NCBI GenBank assembly: GCA_001931905.2
Contig: MSJI02000681.1
Location: 19,028 to 83,027 of the forward strand
Reading direction: 5' to 3'
Length of the DNA: 64,000 nt
From: Cladosporium sp. IMV 00045
Taxonomy: Eukaryota; Ascomycota; Dothideomycetes; Cladosporiales; Cladosporiaceae
In this document: one piece after another, positions 33,053-42,319 of the stretch
How positions within the stretch are numbered: the stretch's first letter is position 1
Layout of the letters: the number at the start of each line of letters is the position of its first letter
Notes under the pieces: generated by a model
Seen by the model: the letters and a program-made list of their open reading frames with translations, nothing else
What the model was told of the DNA's origin: nothing
Database searches by the model: none
Made by a program: the position numbers and the translations under genes

Positions 33053-34169
33053 AAGCTTGGGACTTCGAAGGAGATCTGGAAGATTCGGAACAGCATTTGA
33101 TGTCGAGGCATACGACACTGAAAGTTGCACCGGCAGGTGACAAGATTATGTCCTATAGAAAAGCAGAGTTTCCTCGAGGGAGGATTTTGACTTGTGTAAT
33201 GGGCTGGCAGATGAGTTTCATGGGCTCCACCTACGCTGCTGATGGATTAGAAGATGGAGTAATAATAGCAGGAGCGCTTTGGTATCAAAGGCTCGGAAGT
33301 TGGCGTCGTCATAATAATATCGTTGCCTTGCGCTTTTCGATAATTACATTGCTTAATGATAAAGTGATAGAGACGATAAGATGAAACCTTTTCAACATGA
33401 ATTTTCTTCCACGTAAAGCTGATCGGTAAAATGTGAGAACTTGATGTAGTTCGCTCTCGTGGTACCCACCAATACAACGCTGGCTGCTGCATCAATTGTT
33501 GCGCGGTTTGGTCGATTTTCACTGGTGTCAAACCCGCCGAATCACATGTGGACGTCAATGGTAGGGTGTTGTTTAGTCGCACGTGGGGATTAGCGTATTC
33601 ACCGTCGTCGGGAACCACCGATGTGCTGATCGTAGTACGTCGCAGAATCTTGGTACCATCATCACAGCCATTGCGCTGGGTCGCTGGCGGTCCCCTGGTT
33701 GAGTGATATCGCATGGCGAAGTTTGAGCGAAGATCGCTGGGGAGCATGGTCGATGAAGGTCTCAGTAAAAGACTGTTCACCGCCTCTACATCCTCTTCTC
33801 ATGATAGGCGAGGAGACCAGCGGAGATGTTCGGGATGTTTCATTGAGGATGCGATCAACGGTGATTCCATGACATGTCCCGGACAGGGGAGCCAATGAAA
33901 CGCCTACGTTGCGTGCAGCCTCGTGGGAGAGTCAATAGGAGACAAGATGCATGAATCGTGGCGAAGGCGGTACTGCCGTGACCCAAGATTGATGCGGTGC
34001 CAAGACGCTAAGTTCCTCAGTTGCAGCGAACAAGCGGTTGCCATCCTATTCATTCATCTAAAGCATCCCATGTCTCGTTCAGCGAGTTCTACACCAAGAG
34101 CTGTCGTGTCGTGGTCTTCCCGAGCGCTTAATCAAAGGTACAGTGGCCATCAGGTGAAGGACTCGACAC
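33053..34169. other. Region without a supported gene
   Basis: 1.1 kb. The minus strand is open at 33247-33780, but the translation has no recognised domain and a composition typical of chance frames; I do not call it. Confidence 0.35.
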
Positions 34170-34781
34170 TCAAGTCAGTGTTGCCATGAGCTGCTGCAGA
34201 CGTGAGATTGCTGTGTCAGATGCGTGTTGCACAGATTGAATAACCTCCGAGCGCCCACATGGCTGCGGTCGCGGAATCGCATCGTCATCCAGACTGCTCA
34301 CAGAAATGGCCGTCGTACCACAGATAGGAATAGTCCTCCCGGCATTGCTGATACGAATCTTTCGTATCGCGCTATTTGTGACTTCTTGCTTCGTTCCAAA
34401 TCCAAAGATTCCTCGCCTCTTGCTCTTTGCACTCCCTTCGCTGCTACCGGAGCTGGCTTCGGGCACACTCGTGAGCGGTCTGCGCATATTCGGCCTGCCG
34501 TACATCTGCCGCACATGATTTGGCTCTGTCGAAGCGACGGTGATCTCGCCTACCGGGGGTAAGTGCGATCCATATTCTTCAGCTAGACTCATGTGGTTCT
34601 TTGCACATATATCGGCAATGCCGTCGATGGCAGACTGGAACTCAGCGCTATCTGCTGCACGGAGAATGTCTGCGAAGGCGAAGGCAGAGATGGGTGGAAG
34701 AACATGACTGCGACCGCTTGGGGAGCCCGAAGGTGTTGGTTTTGGAGATGTGTATGAGCGGACGAGTACCGGGTGCGCCAT
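34170..34781 (-). CDS. Hypothetical Ser/Pro-rich protein
   Basis: Uninterrupted 203-codon frame. The N-terminus MAHPVLVRSYTSPKP is followed by a Ser/Pro/Gly-rich stretch, then a compact, probably helical segment ISAFAFADILRAADSAEF with QSAIDGIADICAKNHMSLAEEYGSHLPP, and a basic region KSKRRGIFGFG. The helical segment and composition look like selected protein, not a chance frame; no named domain is recognised. Its promoter would lie in 34782-35082. Confidence 0.6.
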   Translation of the reverse strand: MAHPVLVRSYTSPKPTPSGSPSGRSHVLPPISAFAFADILRAADSAEFQSAIDGIADICAKNHMSLAEEYGSHLPPVGEITVASTEPNHVRQMYGRPNMRRPLTSVPEASSGSSEGSAKSKRRGIFGFGTKQEVTNSAIRKIRISNAGRTIPICGTTAISVSSLDDDAIPRPQPCGRSEVIQSVQHASDTAISRLQQLMATLT

Positions 34782-35082
34782 GGCTACTGGATGACATGAG
34801 GTCGCATGGGCGCATTCGGTTCTGGTTAGACCATAGCCACTGAGAGAGATGTTCCGTCGCCGTGAAGAATGAGCAGCTCCAGGCTGTCGTTGTACGTTCT
34901 GTTGTATGATGGAAAGATGTCAGAGTGAAGTATGCTGTAGCTCATCCCCACCTTGAGCCGGTAGCACAGACGGGTAAGAATCTTGGCGGCGGCGATCTCG
35001 ACATCATCTCCAGCCTTAAGAGTTTTTGCGCGTAGAGGCCTCTGACATTTCTTTCAGTATCCCACATTTTATTCATCTCAAC

Positions 35083-35372
35083 ATGGCAGAGAACTCGAAA
35101 TCAAAATCACCCTCGCCAGCGCCAGAAGTCTCGCAAGATGTGCAGCCGCAGACAGACCAGCAAGAAGCTGGCTCTGGAGAGGTATGTCCGACACTACAGG
35201 CGGTGTAGTGGGAGGGAAAAAGAAGAAACCCACCGTCAACGACTCTTAGAACGATGTAATCTTGAAGATATCACATCCACATGGATATCTCGAGATCTAA
35301 ACACTGTGAGTTGAGTAGTAATTCTTTCGATCATGCTGACGTGCTTGAGTAGGCACTGAACGATGATCAGGT
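35083..35372 (+). CDS. Possible small split gene, incomplete model
   Basis: An ATG in good context (catctcaacATGG) opens an acidic, Ser/Pro/Gln-rich 33-residue exon (MAENSKSKSPSP...GSGE) ending in gag|gtatgt. After an acceptor (cttag at 35250) the phase-0 reading gives NDV and soon a stop, but a one-base shift gives the protein-like LEDITSTWISRDLNT, followed by a good intron (gtgagt...gagtag) and ALNDDQV. So the region looks coding but needs one extra base at about 35257, or another splice solution. I do not recognise the protein. Confidence 0.3.
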
Positions 35373-35683
35373 GGTAAGTACCCATGCAATCTCAGTGGCA
35401 AATATGGAATCTCTCTCCAACTCTGAAGGGGATGGAACATGCGTTCCAATAAGCTCAATTGGAGGAGATGTCTTCCTTTCACATGCAAACGTCTTGATCA
35501 CATGCGAACATTTGGATATGCATCACGTGACTCCCCGCCTCCCCTCCCCAGCAGCGAGTGCATTTGTGCTGCTGCCTTTTCTTTTCTTCTTAAGCCAGCG
35601 ATTCGACTGAGAGAAATTTTTTCGTTGTCGCACTGCCACTGCCGTTTTTGTTGATATCTCACGACTCCGACAAAACCGCTAAC

Positions 35684-36520
35684 ATGGACAACAGAGACAG
35701 CACCCCACTCCCACGCCTCGAGGACGGCGAGGTCCGCGAGGTAACGCAGAAACCCCAGCGTAAAGTTCCTTCGTACATGCGAGATTGCGACTGACACAAT
35801 TCACAGACTGGTGAGTGGTGCAAGATCTTCTGCCGCAAGAACGAGGCAGGACAAGAGTACTACTTCAGTAATGTGAATACTGGAGAGTCGCGTTGGGAGG
35901 AGCCCAACGCAGATTACTGGCTGTGGGACTTCAAGACCGGCGCCTACCACGTCTCTGGCCTGCAGAAGCCGACCCCGAAGGTGACCCGTACGTTGAAACT
36001 GCTCTATTCAGCCCCTACATGCAACAGAACTAACTTCTTTCCAGTCGACAAAGAGCAAGCCATCCGCGACGAGGAGAAGGACCCGATGAACTACGACGAG
36101 AAAGACCCCGCCAACGGGTGGCAAGGCTTCAACTCTCGCGTTCACGGCGCTTGGGACAAGGACGCCCCATACGTAGCCTATCACAACTGGCTTGCCTACG
36201 CCGAAGCCCTAGAGGCGAATCCATCGGGCAGCGCTGCTCAGCCAGCCTACCAGACCTACGACTCCACTGCCCAGTTCAACGCACACACTGGCCGCTACCA
36301 GACCGCCGACCAATCCACCGACCGGTACGACTCCTCAAATAGGGCCGGCCGCCAGATGAACCACTTCTTCGACGTCGACTCCGCAGCAAACGCTCACGAT
36401 GGACGCAGCCTGAAGGAGGAGCGTCGCAACAACAAGCCTTCTAAGAAGGAGGTTGCGGAGATGAACCAGAGGCGCAAGGACAAGAAGCATGCGAAGAGGA
36501 TGGCATTCCTCAAGTCATGA
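35684..36520 (+). CDS. WW-domain protein
   Basis: 237 aa from exons 35684-35740, 35807-35987 and 36045-36520. A single WW domain occupies about residues 20-50: GEWCKIFCRKNEAG, the YYFSN strand and the second-Trp/Pro end SRWEEP. It would bind proline-rich ligands. The C-terminal third is Gln/Tyr/Ser-rich and ends in a strongly basic tail (KKEVAEMNQRRKDKKHAKR), suggesting a nuclear or RNA-associated protein. The second intron (35988-36044, gtacgt...aactaac...ccag) is 57 nt without stops, so unspliced reading is open and would insert 19 residues. The first exon, MDNRDSTPLPRLEDGEVRE, is short; an upstream exon cannot be excluded. Confidence 0.78.
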
Positions 36521-37090
36521 TCATGAGCTACTAAGTACAGCTTTGCTGCTTCAATACCCCGGCACCCAAGAGGTTCCTCGGGCAGCATCATACTTTCAAG
36601 GGCGATTTGGGAAAACAAGCATGGGCAAATCAATGGGTTTCTGTTGGAGATGGGATTACGCCTGGCCTGGCCTGGCGAAAATGACAAGCACAGTGGGATT
36701 TTCAAGGTTCTCAAGGAGACTACAGATTCTGGGAAGGCTTTACGTCGAGGTATATCGAGCAGAATCGGCGTATCAGTCCGGTGTATTCATGACCCCTTCT
36801 ACATTGCCCCTTTCTCCTCTCCCTTGCTATTATAAACCAAACGGCTTGTACACACCAAGGCAATTCACATCCCTCAAGGCATACGACTGCCTTCGTCAAA
36901 AATCAGGCATCACTCACAACGCTTCACTTTCAGGCCTACTACGTCACCCACCGCCTACAATCAAACATTCACATGCCCCCTAGCAGTGAATCAGCAAAAG
37001 CACGTGGAACCTTCTTGAGCAGAAAAACACACCACCTCCTACCCATGTCACAGTGCAGCACACCACCCGCCACCGTACCACCATGCACCG
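36521..37090. other. Spacer between WW-domain gene and next gene
   Basis: 570 bases; no gene seen. It includes the WW gene 3' region and the promoter of the next plus-strand gene. Confidence 0.35.
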
Positions 37091-37270
37091 ATGCCTTCGA
37101 CGCAGGCACCCGCTTACGACCCATCACATGCAGCCCAAATGCCGTGTAACAACAAACACAAGCGCCCCAAACGACCCAAAAAACGCCTTGAGCTGCCGTC
37201 GCCTTTGACTCTCTGGGAAGCGCATGTTCTCAGTCTATCAAAGCGGAGCAACAAACGTATAATCTTCGAT

Positions 37271-37893
37271 ATGGAAATGGACAGTAACGACGACAACAAG
37301 ACCTCCAAAAAGTCAAACAACACAGACAAGAACGACGAAGCGGCAGATTTCGACGCCGCCACCCAGCAGATGATGTCTGAGAACCAAGTCCCAAAAGCAA
37401 CAACCACACCAAACGCCCCCGAAGAACAACCCACAGCAACCGCCACAGAACTCGCCCCTACCACGCAAACCACAGCAGAACTCCCACCCGCCCTCCTAGC
37501 CAGCCTCGAATCCGCCCGCTCGCTCTCCCAGAACAACCCCAACACTAACACAACAAACCAAACAGCAACCCCCCCACCACCCCCACACCCACCTCCAACC
37601 CCTCCACCACCAGCACGCACAAATACTTCGGCCCCCACCAAACAGCGGCTCTCACACCCACCACCCTCCACGACGACGCTCTGAGGCAAGAAGCTCTGAT
37701 CCGCACGCGCTCGGCGGGGGAGTTGACTCTGAAGCGCCGCTTGGCGGCCGAGGAGGAGATGGCGGCCGCGTACCGCGAGGAGGATCTGATGATGAGTGGG
37801 GCGCTGGAGGAGGGGGATGCGAGGTGTGAGGTTTGCCAGAGGAGGGAGACGGCGGGAGAGGGTGGGGTGGAGAGTGGGGTTTTGGCGTTGTGA
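37271..37893 (+). CDS. Hypothetical acidic/proline-rich protein, frame broken at a C homopolymer
   Basis: The first part (from MEMDSNDDNK; an upstream in-frame ATG lies at 37091) reads through an Asn/Thr/Pro-rich linker containing LPPALLASLESARSLS and then a run of Pro codons. At 37569-37575 a C7 tract is followed by a frame with only simple Pro/Thr codons. If the tract had one more C, translation would continue in the next frame with STHKYFGPHQTAALTP, DDALRQEALIRTRSAGEL, TLKRRLAAEEEMAAAYREED and DARCEVCQRRE to the stop at 37891-37893. That second half has clear protein character with coiled-coil-like helices. No family is recognised. The break is a homopolymer sequencing error or a real frameshift. 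Confidence 0.55.
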
Positions 37894-38343
37894 GGTATTG
37901 GGGAGGGGGTTGGAGTTTGCTTTGATTGAATGGTGGGGAGCGGGCTGGGAAGGGGAATGATGATGACATTCGGACTTGGGGAAGGGTTTGTTGGAGGGGG
38001 GCTCACTGCGATGTACTGGGTACGGCATTCAGGCCAGGGAGTTGGGAGAAGCGTGTTTTGGTGTTTGATGAAAAGGGTGGAAACTCAAGCATGTTCAGGT
38101 TCAGCGATTTCTCGACTTTGCCGCACCAAAAGCACCACGGAAACTGCGTCCGGAGATTATAGATAGAGTCTTCTGCTGTTGGAAGAATAATGTTTGATTC
38201 GAGACCAAGCCTTGCAGCACTGGCTGTCCTTTCCTTTAAAATGTTTTAAAGACGTGTATCATCATGCCAACAAAAAACGCTCTCGTTCCCTTCGCAAATA
38301 TGCATTGTATGCTCTTCAAGATATGCACCTCAATTTTGCCAAT
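37894..38343. other. Spacer, convergent 3' ends
   Basis: 450 bases between a plus-strand gene end and the end of the minus-strand farnesyl-diphosphate synthase; no gene seen. Confidence 0.4.
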
Positions 38344-39582
38344 TTATTTGCTCCTCTTGTAGATCTTCCTCAAGAACTCAGCGAAGACCGCCTGCTTCAT
38401 GCCCGTCGACTCGTCGACGTCGGCGATCTTCTGCCTGATCTCCGCAACGCGCGCCTCCTCGTACTCCTGGTAGGTCTTCTCCAGCTCGAGCTCATTGTAC
38501 AGCTGCTTGACCTTGGCCTCGGCGTCCTTGTTCTTCTGGCCGTAGTTTTGCTCGAGGACCTTGCGCTGCTCGGGAGTGACCTTCTTGAGCGCTTGGTTGA
38601 CGAGCCACGAGCACTTGTTGTCCTGGATGTCGGTGCCGATCTTGCCGAGGGTTTCGGGGTCGGCGAAGTTGTCAAGGTAGTCGTCCTGCACCTGGAAGTA
38701 CTCGCCCATGGGGATGAGGATGTCCTCGGCCTGCTTGAGGGTCGCGGGCGACGCCTTTCCGGTGTAGTGCATGGCGAGCGCGACGGGCAGGTAGAAGCTG
38801 TAGTAGGCGGTCTTGTAAATGACGATGAAAGAGTACTTGTCGAGGCTGAAGTTGTCCAGGTCGACGTGGTCCTCGGGTGCGGTGAGCAGATCGCAGGTCT
38901 GGCCCAGCTCGGTCTGGAAGGCGACTTCTTGGAAGAGCTCGACGAGATCGATGTAAGATGAGTGGGAGCGGAAGTACTTCTTGAGCAGGATGAAGATGGA
39001 CGATTCGAGCATGAAGGCGTCGTTAATGGCGATCATGCCAACGCCGGGCTTGAGGTACCAGCAGGGCTGGCCACGACGAGTCTTGGACGAGTCCATGATG
39101 TCGTCGGAGACGAGGAAAAAGGCCTGGAGCAGCTCGATCATCCAGCCGAGAGTGGCAGCGTGGAAGAACTCATCCTCGGTGAGGTCGCGACCAAGGAGGA
39201 GCTGGGTGGTGTCGATAACGGAGAGGCCGCGGTTGCACTTGCCGCCGACGGCGTTGTAGTACAGAGACTCCTCAAACCACTTCAGGGCCTGAGTGGGCAG
39301 GTTGTACTGTTCGGCATGCTGTTTGAGGTCGGCGACGAGTTTGGGGAAGACCGCCTCGAAGTCCTTGAGGGTTGCGGGCATGTTGACGCGGGGTAAATCG
39401 GAGTGGGCGATGCGAATTCTTTGGCTGTAAGGGGCGAAATGGTGTGGTTTGCGGATGAACGAGGGGCGGAAGAGCCTGCTGGATAGCCTGCTGAGGCTGG
39501 CGGGTCTCAAGAAGAGTGCAATGACGGGCGAGTGCAGTGTTGATGCTATCGTACGACTCAACTTGATCACAGGGAGAAACAT
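38344..39582 (-). CDS. ERG20: Farnesyl diphosphate synthase (ERG20), with N-terminal extension
   Basis: Condenses dimethylallyl/geranyl diphosphate with isopentenyl diphosphate to farnesyl diphosphate for sterol, dolichol, haem A and ubiquinone synthesis. The frame is intronless. The first Asp-rich motif is DDIMD, followed by [10 protein letters not shown], and the second is DDYLDNF, with the aromatic residues upstream of the first motif typical of C15 synthases; the C-terminus ends KIYKRSK. The usual cytosolic start is MPATLKDFE at 39381, giving 345 aa. The frame is open for 67 codons upstream to an ATG at 39582; this extension is rich in Arg, Ser and Leu, almost lacks acidic residues and resembles a mitochondrial presequence. 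Both starts could be used. Confidence 0.93.
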   Translation of the reverse strand: MFLPVIKLSRTIASTLHSPVIALFLRPASLSRLSSRLFRPSFIRKPHHFAPYSQRIRIAHSDLPRVNMPATLKDFEAVFPKLVADLKQHAEQYNLPTQALKWFEESLYYNAVGGKCNRGLSVIDTTQLLLGRDLTEDEFFHAATLGWMIELLQAFFLVSDDIMDSSKTRRGQPCWYLKPGVGMIAINDAFMLESSIFILLKKYFRSHSSYIDLVELFQEVAFQTELGQTCDLLTAPEDHVDLDNFSLDKYSFIVIYKTAYYSFYLPVALAMHYTGKASPATLKQAEDILIPMGEYFQVQDDYLDNFADPETLGKIGTDIQDNKCSWLVNQALKKVTPEQRKVLEQNYGQKNKDAEAKVKQLYNELELEKTYQEYEEARVAEIRQKIADVDESTGMKQAVFAEFLRKIYKRSK

Positions 39583-39839
39583 TCGCCTAGTCCCTCGATG
39601 GGGTCAGGGTGGAGGGTCCGAGAGCGGCGGTTGCGGGACGGCTCGTTCAGGGCGATCAGATAAGGCGGAAGGTTAAATTATGATTGATGGGAATACGGAG
39701 GTGTGTGGGTGGACTACTTGACCTACCCATTACAACAAAGTCGAATAGTATAATTGGCACATACAATACAGATCACCGCATTTACCGTAAGCATTTCACT
39801 CTTGATATTCGTCTATGCTGAGCTATTCAAATCAATCGC

Positions 39840-41711
39840 TTATTTGTTCTTGCCAGTAGGGATCTGGAATGCAACAACATTCTGTCCGTGCTGGAAAGGC
39901 TTGTCAATGCGGAAGAAGCCCTTGCGGTCAAACTGCACAATGTCGTTCTCCTTCAATCCAGCAACGTTGCAGTCGGCTAAAGCTTCGGTCTTGACCTCAG
40001 TCACCGGGTTCAGGCAAGACTCAAGCGAGTCCTCCTCCTCCATCTTGTCCTTGGTGATCAGGTAGTCGAACTCGTACATGGTCAGGGGGATCAGCTCCTG
40101 GTCCTCAGACAGCCAGGTGACCTTCTTAGAGGTCTTCTTGACATCGCCCTGCAAGTGCAGCTCAAGCTCGAGACCGGTGATGGTCTTCTGGTCCTTCAGC
40201 AGCTCGAGGGGATTCAGCGAGTATGACTTCTTGCGAACGATGGCGTTACCCCAGTTCATGAGCGTGATCTCCTCGTTGTCCTCAAAAGACTGCGCATCCT
40301 CCTGGTCGAGAATGATGCGCTTGCTGAAGATGACCTTCTTCTTGCCGAGCTCGGCATTCTTGGCGTGAACGTCCTTCTCCTCGGTGCGTGGGGCCTCGGG
40401 TGCTCCAGCGACGTTGCAGACAACCTTGCTGGTGCTGTTAACAGCAGTGTAGCGAGCGGCAGTCGGGTCGATGTACTTCTTGTTGGTGGCCCAGAAAGAG
40501 TTCCAGTCCTGGAGAGTGATGTTCTTGGAAGGACCCTGCTTGATGATGTACTCCTGCAGAGCCGGCACGGTCATACCGCGTCTGCGCACACCACGAACGG
40601 TGGGCATGCGAGGGTCATCCCAACCCCAGACCTTACCGGTGTCGACAACCTTCGTCAGCTTGCGCTTGGAAAGGAAGGTCTTAATGAAGTCCATGCGAGC
40701 AAAGTTCCAGTTGTGCACCTTCCTCAGGTTGAGCGCCTTCAAGATCCACTGGTACTGCTCGTTGGCGTCGTTGTACTCGGTGGTGCGAAGAGCGTGGGTG
40801 ATGCCCTCCTCGGCGTCCACGATCGGGCATGCAAAGTCGTAAGTCGGGTACATCTTCCAGGTGTTGCCGGTGCGGTGGTGCGCCTCAGGGTTGCAGCGGT
40901 AGATGACAGGATCACGCATGCGACCGTTGACGCTCTTCATGTCGATCTTGGCCCTGATGTACCACTTGGTGCCCTCCTCGGAGCCAAGCTCCATCTCCTT
41001 GAAGTGTGCCAAGCTGTCCTCAACAGAGTCATTACGGTGAGCGCTCTCAATCCTCTCCATGCGCTCAGCGCGCAGCTGCTCTTGGGGAGTGTTGTCCGCG
41101 TACGCAAGACCAGCCTGGATCATCTCCTTGCACTTGTCGTGCAGCAGCTGGAAGTAGTCACTGGTGTATGTGACAGCATCCGGCTTGATTGCCATGAGCT
41201 CCAGGTCCTTAATGATAGAGTCCTCGTACTCCTGCTTTTCCTTGGTAGGGTTGGTGTCGTCGAAACGGAGGAACATCTTGCCGTCGTACTTCTTGTGCGC
41301 AAAGTAGTCGTTGAGCAGAGCAGCCTTCATGTGGCCGACGTGCAGGTATCCAGAGGGCTCGGGAGGGAAACGGGTGACAACACCCTTCTCAGTGTCGGGC
41401 AGGCCGATGTCGAAGTTGGAGCCATCGTCGCGTGCGCCGTCCTTAGAGCGGATGGGAACGTCGATGGTCGGGTTCGCGGTCTCCTCGATGAACTTGAACC
41501 ATCTTGCCAAGTTGGGGACGACCTTGTTGCCCTGCTTGACCATTCCAATCGCAACCTTGTGCTGCCTGACGGCCTTCCATAGCTCGATGTCGTCGTCGGT
41601 CTGGCTGTATCCGTTGACGTATGTGCGGAGAGTGAGGTATTTGTCAAGCTCGTAAAGAGGCTTGGGGTCGGGCTTGGGCGCCTTGAGCGCCTCGATGAAT
41701 GCGGCGGCCAT
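39840..41711 (-). CDS. GUS1: Cytosolic glutamyl-tRNA synthetase (GUS1)
   Basis: Class Ic aminoacyl-tRNA synthetase charging tRNA-Glu in the cytosol. Single exon, 623 aa. The eukaryotic/archaeal GlxRS type is shown by PPEPSGYLHVGHMKAALLN (HIGH-type motif near residue 120), FLRFDDTNPTKEK, the CNPEAHHRTGNTWKMYPTYD segment and the FLSKRKLT (KMSKS-type) loop, with WGWDDPRMPTVRG just after it and the beta-barrel anticodon-binding domain at the C-terminus. The N-terminal extension is shorter than in yeast, where it binds Arc1. A long antisense open frame covers this gene and is a shadow of its codon usage. Confidence 0.96.
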   Translation of the reverse strand: MAAAFIEALKAPKPDPKPLYELDKYLTLRTYVNGYSQTDDDIELWKAVRQHKVAIGMVKQGNKVVPNLARWFKFIEETANPTIDVPIRSKDGARDDGSNFDIGLPDTEKGVVTRFPPEPSGYLHVGHMKAALLNDYFAHKKYDGKMFLRFDDTNPTKEKQEYEDSIIKDLELMAIKPDAVTYTSDYFQLLHDKCKEMIQAGLAYADNTPQEQLRAERMERIESAHRNDSVEDSLAHFKEMELGSEEGTKWYIRAKIDMKSVNGRMRDPVIYRCNPEAHHRTGNTWKMYPTYDFACPIVDAEEGITHALRTTEYNDANEQYQWILKALNLRKVHNWNFARMDFIKTFLSKRKLTKVVDTGKVWGWDDPRMPTVRGVRRRGMTVPALQEYIIKQGPSKNITLQDWNSFWATNKKYIDPTAARYTAVNSTSKVVCNVAGAPEAPRTEEKDVHAKNAELGKKKVIFSKRIILDQEDAQSFEDNEEITLMNWGNAIVRKKSYSLNPLELLKDQKTITGLELELHLQGDVKKTSKKVTWLSEDQELIPLTMYEFDYLITKDKMEEEDSLESCLNPVTEVKTEALADCNVAGLKENDIVQFDRKGFFRIDKPFQHGQNVVAFQIPTGKNK

Positions 41712-42319
41712 TGTGTGTATGTGTGTTTAGAGTAATGAGTGTTTCTTCAAACCACTGCCAAAGGGCTACGTCAAACCAGTGACTCCAAAGTCAACTTTTC
41801 CACCCCGCCGCCCCGCCTTCAGTGGTCGCACGGCAGACCTTCCTGGTTTGGACTGTCCGCGCTCTCAAGGCTCCCATCTTGCGTCGGCTACATGTAGGTA
41901 TCCTCTCGATAACATGTGAACGCATGTCCTGGTTACCTAGGTACCTCCACACCTTCGTCTTTCTCTAATCGGATTTCGCCCCAGGCAGTTTACGATTCGC
42001 GGTAACAGCGCAGTCTACTTCGCGATTGCCAATCGTGCGCTTAACAATGTTGCCTGAGAATCCTCGCCCGAGTCGCCGCATCAATCACGTGTGAGGCTGA
42101 GTTGCATGCAGCAATAGAAGCGGTGTTGGAATACTGGGATTTGGCTGCGCTTTCCGATGGTCACTTTGCAAGTACCTGTAGGCAACGATGGCGCTCACTG
42201 ATAGCACAGCCTTGCCTTTGTCTTCGCACGCCACTTTCTCCCAAACCTATAAAATCAGCATCAGTGTCCACGTTTGTTCAAACAATAGCTATTGACAGCC
42301 CATCAAAGCTATATCGAGG
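41712..42319. other. Divergent spacer GUS1 / HET gene
   Basis: 608 bases holding the GUS1 promoter and the 5' flank of the HET gene. A short open stretch at 42102-42353 is not supported. Confidence 0.4.

Noticed and set aside
33247..33780. Minus-strand 177-codon open frame downstream of the MARVEL-like gene
   Set aside because: Composition looks random and no family is recognised.
37114..38028. Minus-strand 304-codon open frame
   Set aside because: Low-complexity Gly/Val/Ser translation; the plus strand gives better protein character once the C-tract break is allowed for.
38194..39396. Plus-strand open frames opposite ERG20
   Set aside because: Antisense shadows of the farnesyl-diphosphate synthase gene; no domains.
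40365..41582. Long plus-strand open frame (405 codons) opposite GUS1
   Set aside because: It lies wholly antisense to a strongly conserved synthetase; its Val/Leu-rich translation is a by-product of GUS1 codon bias.
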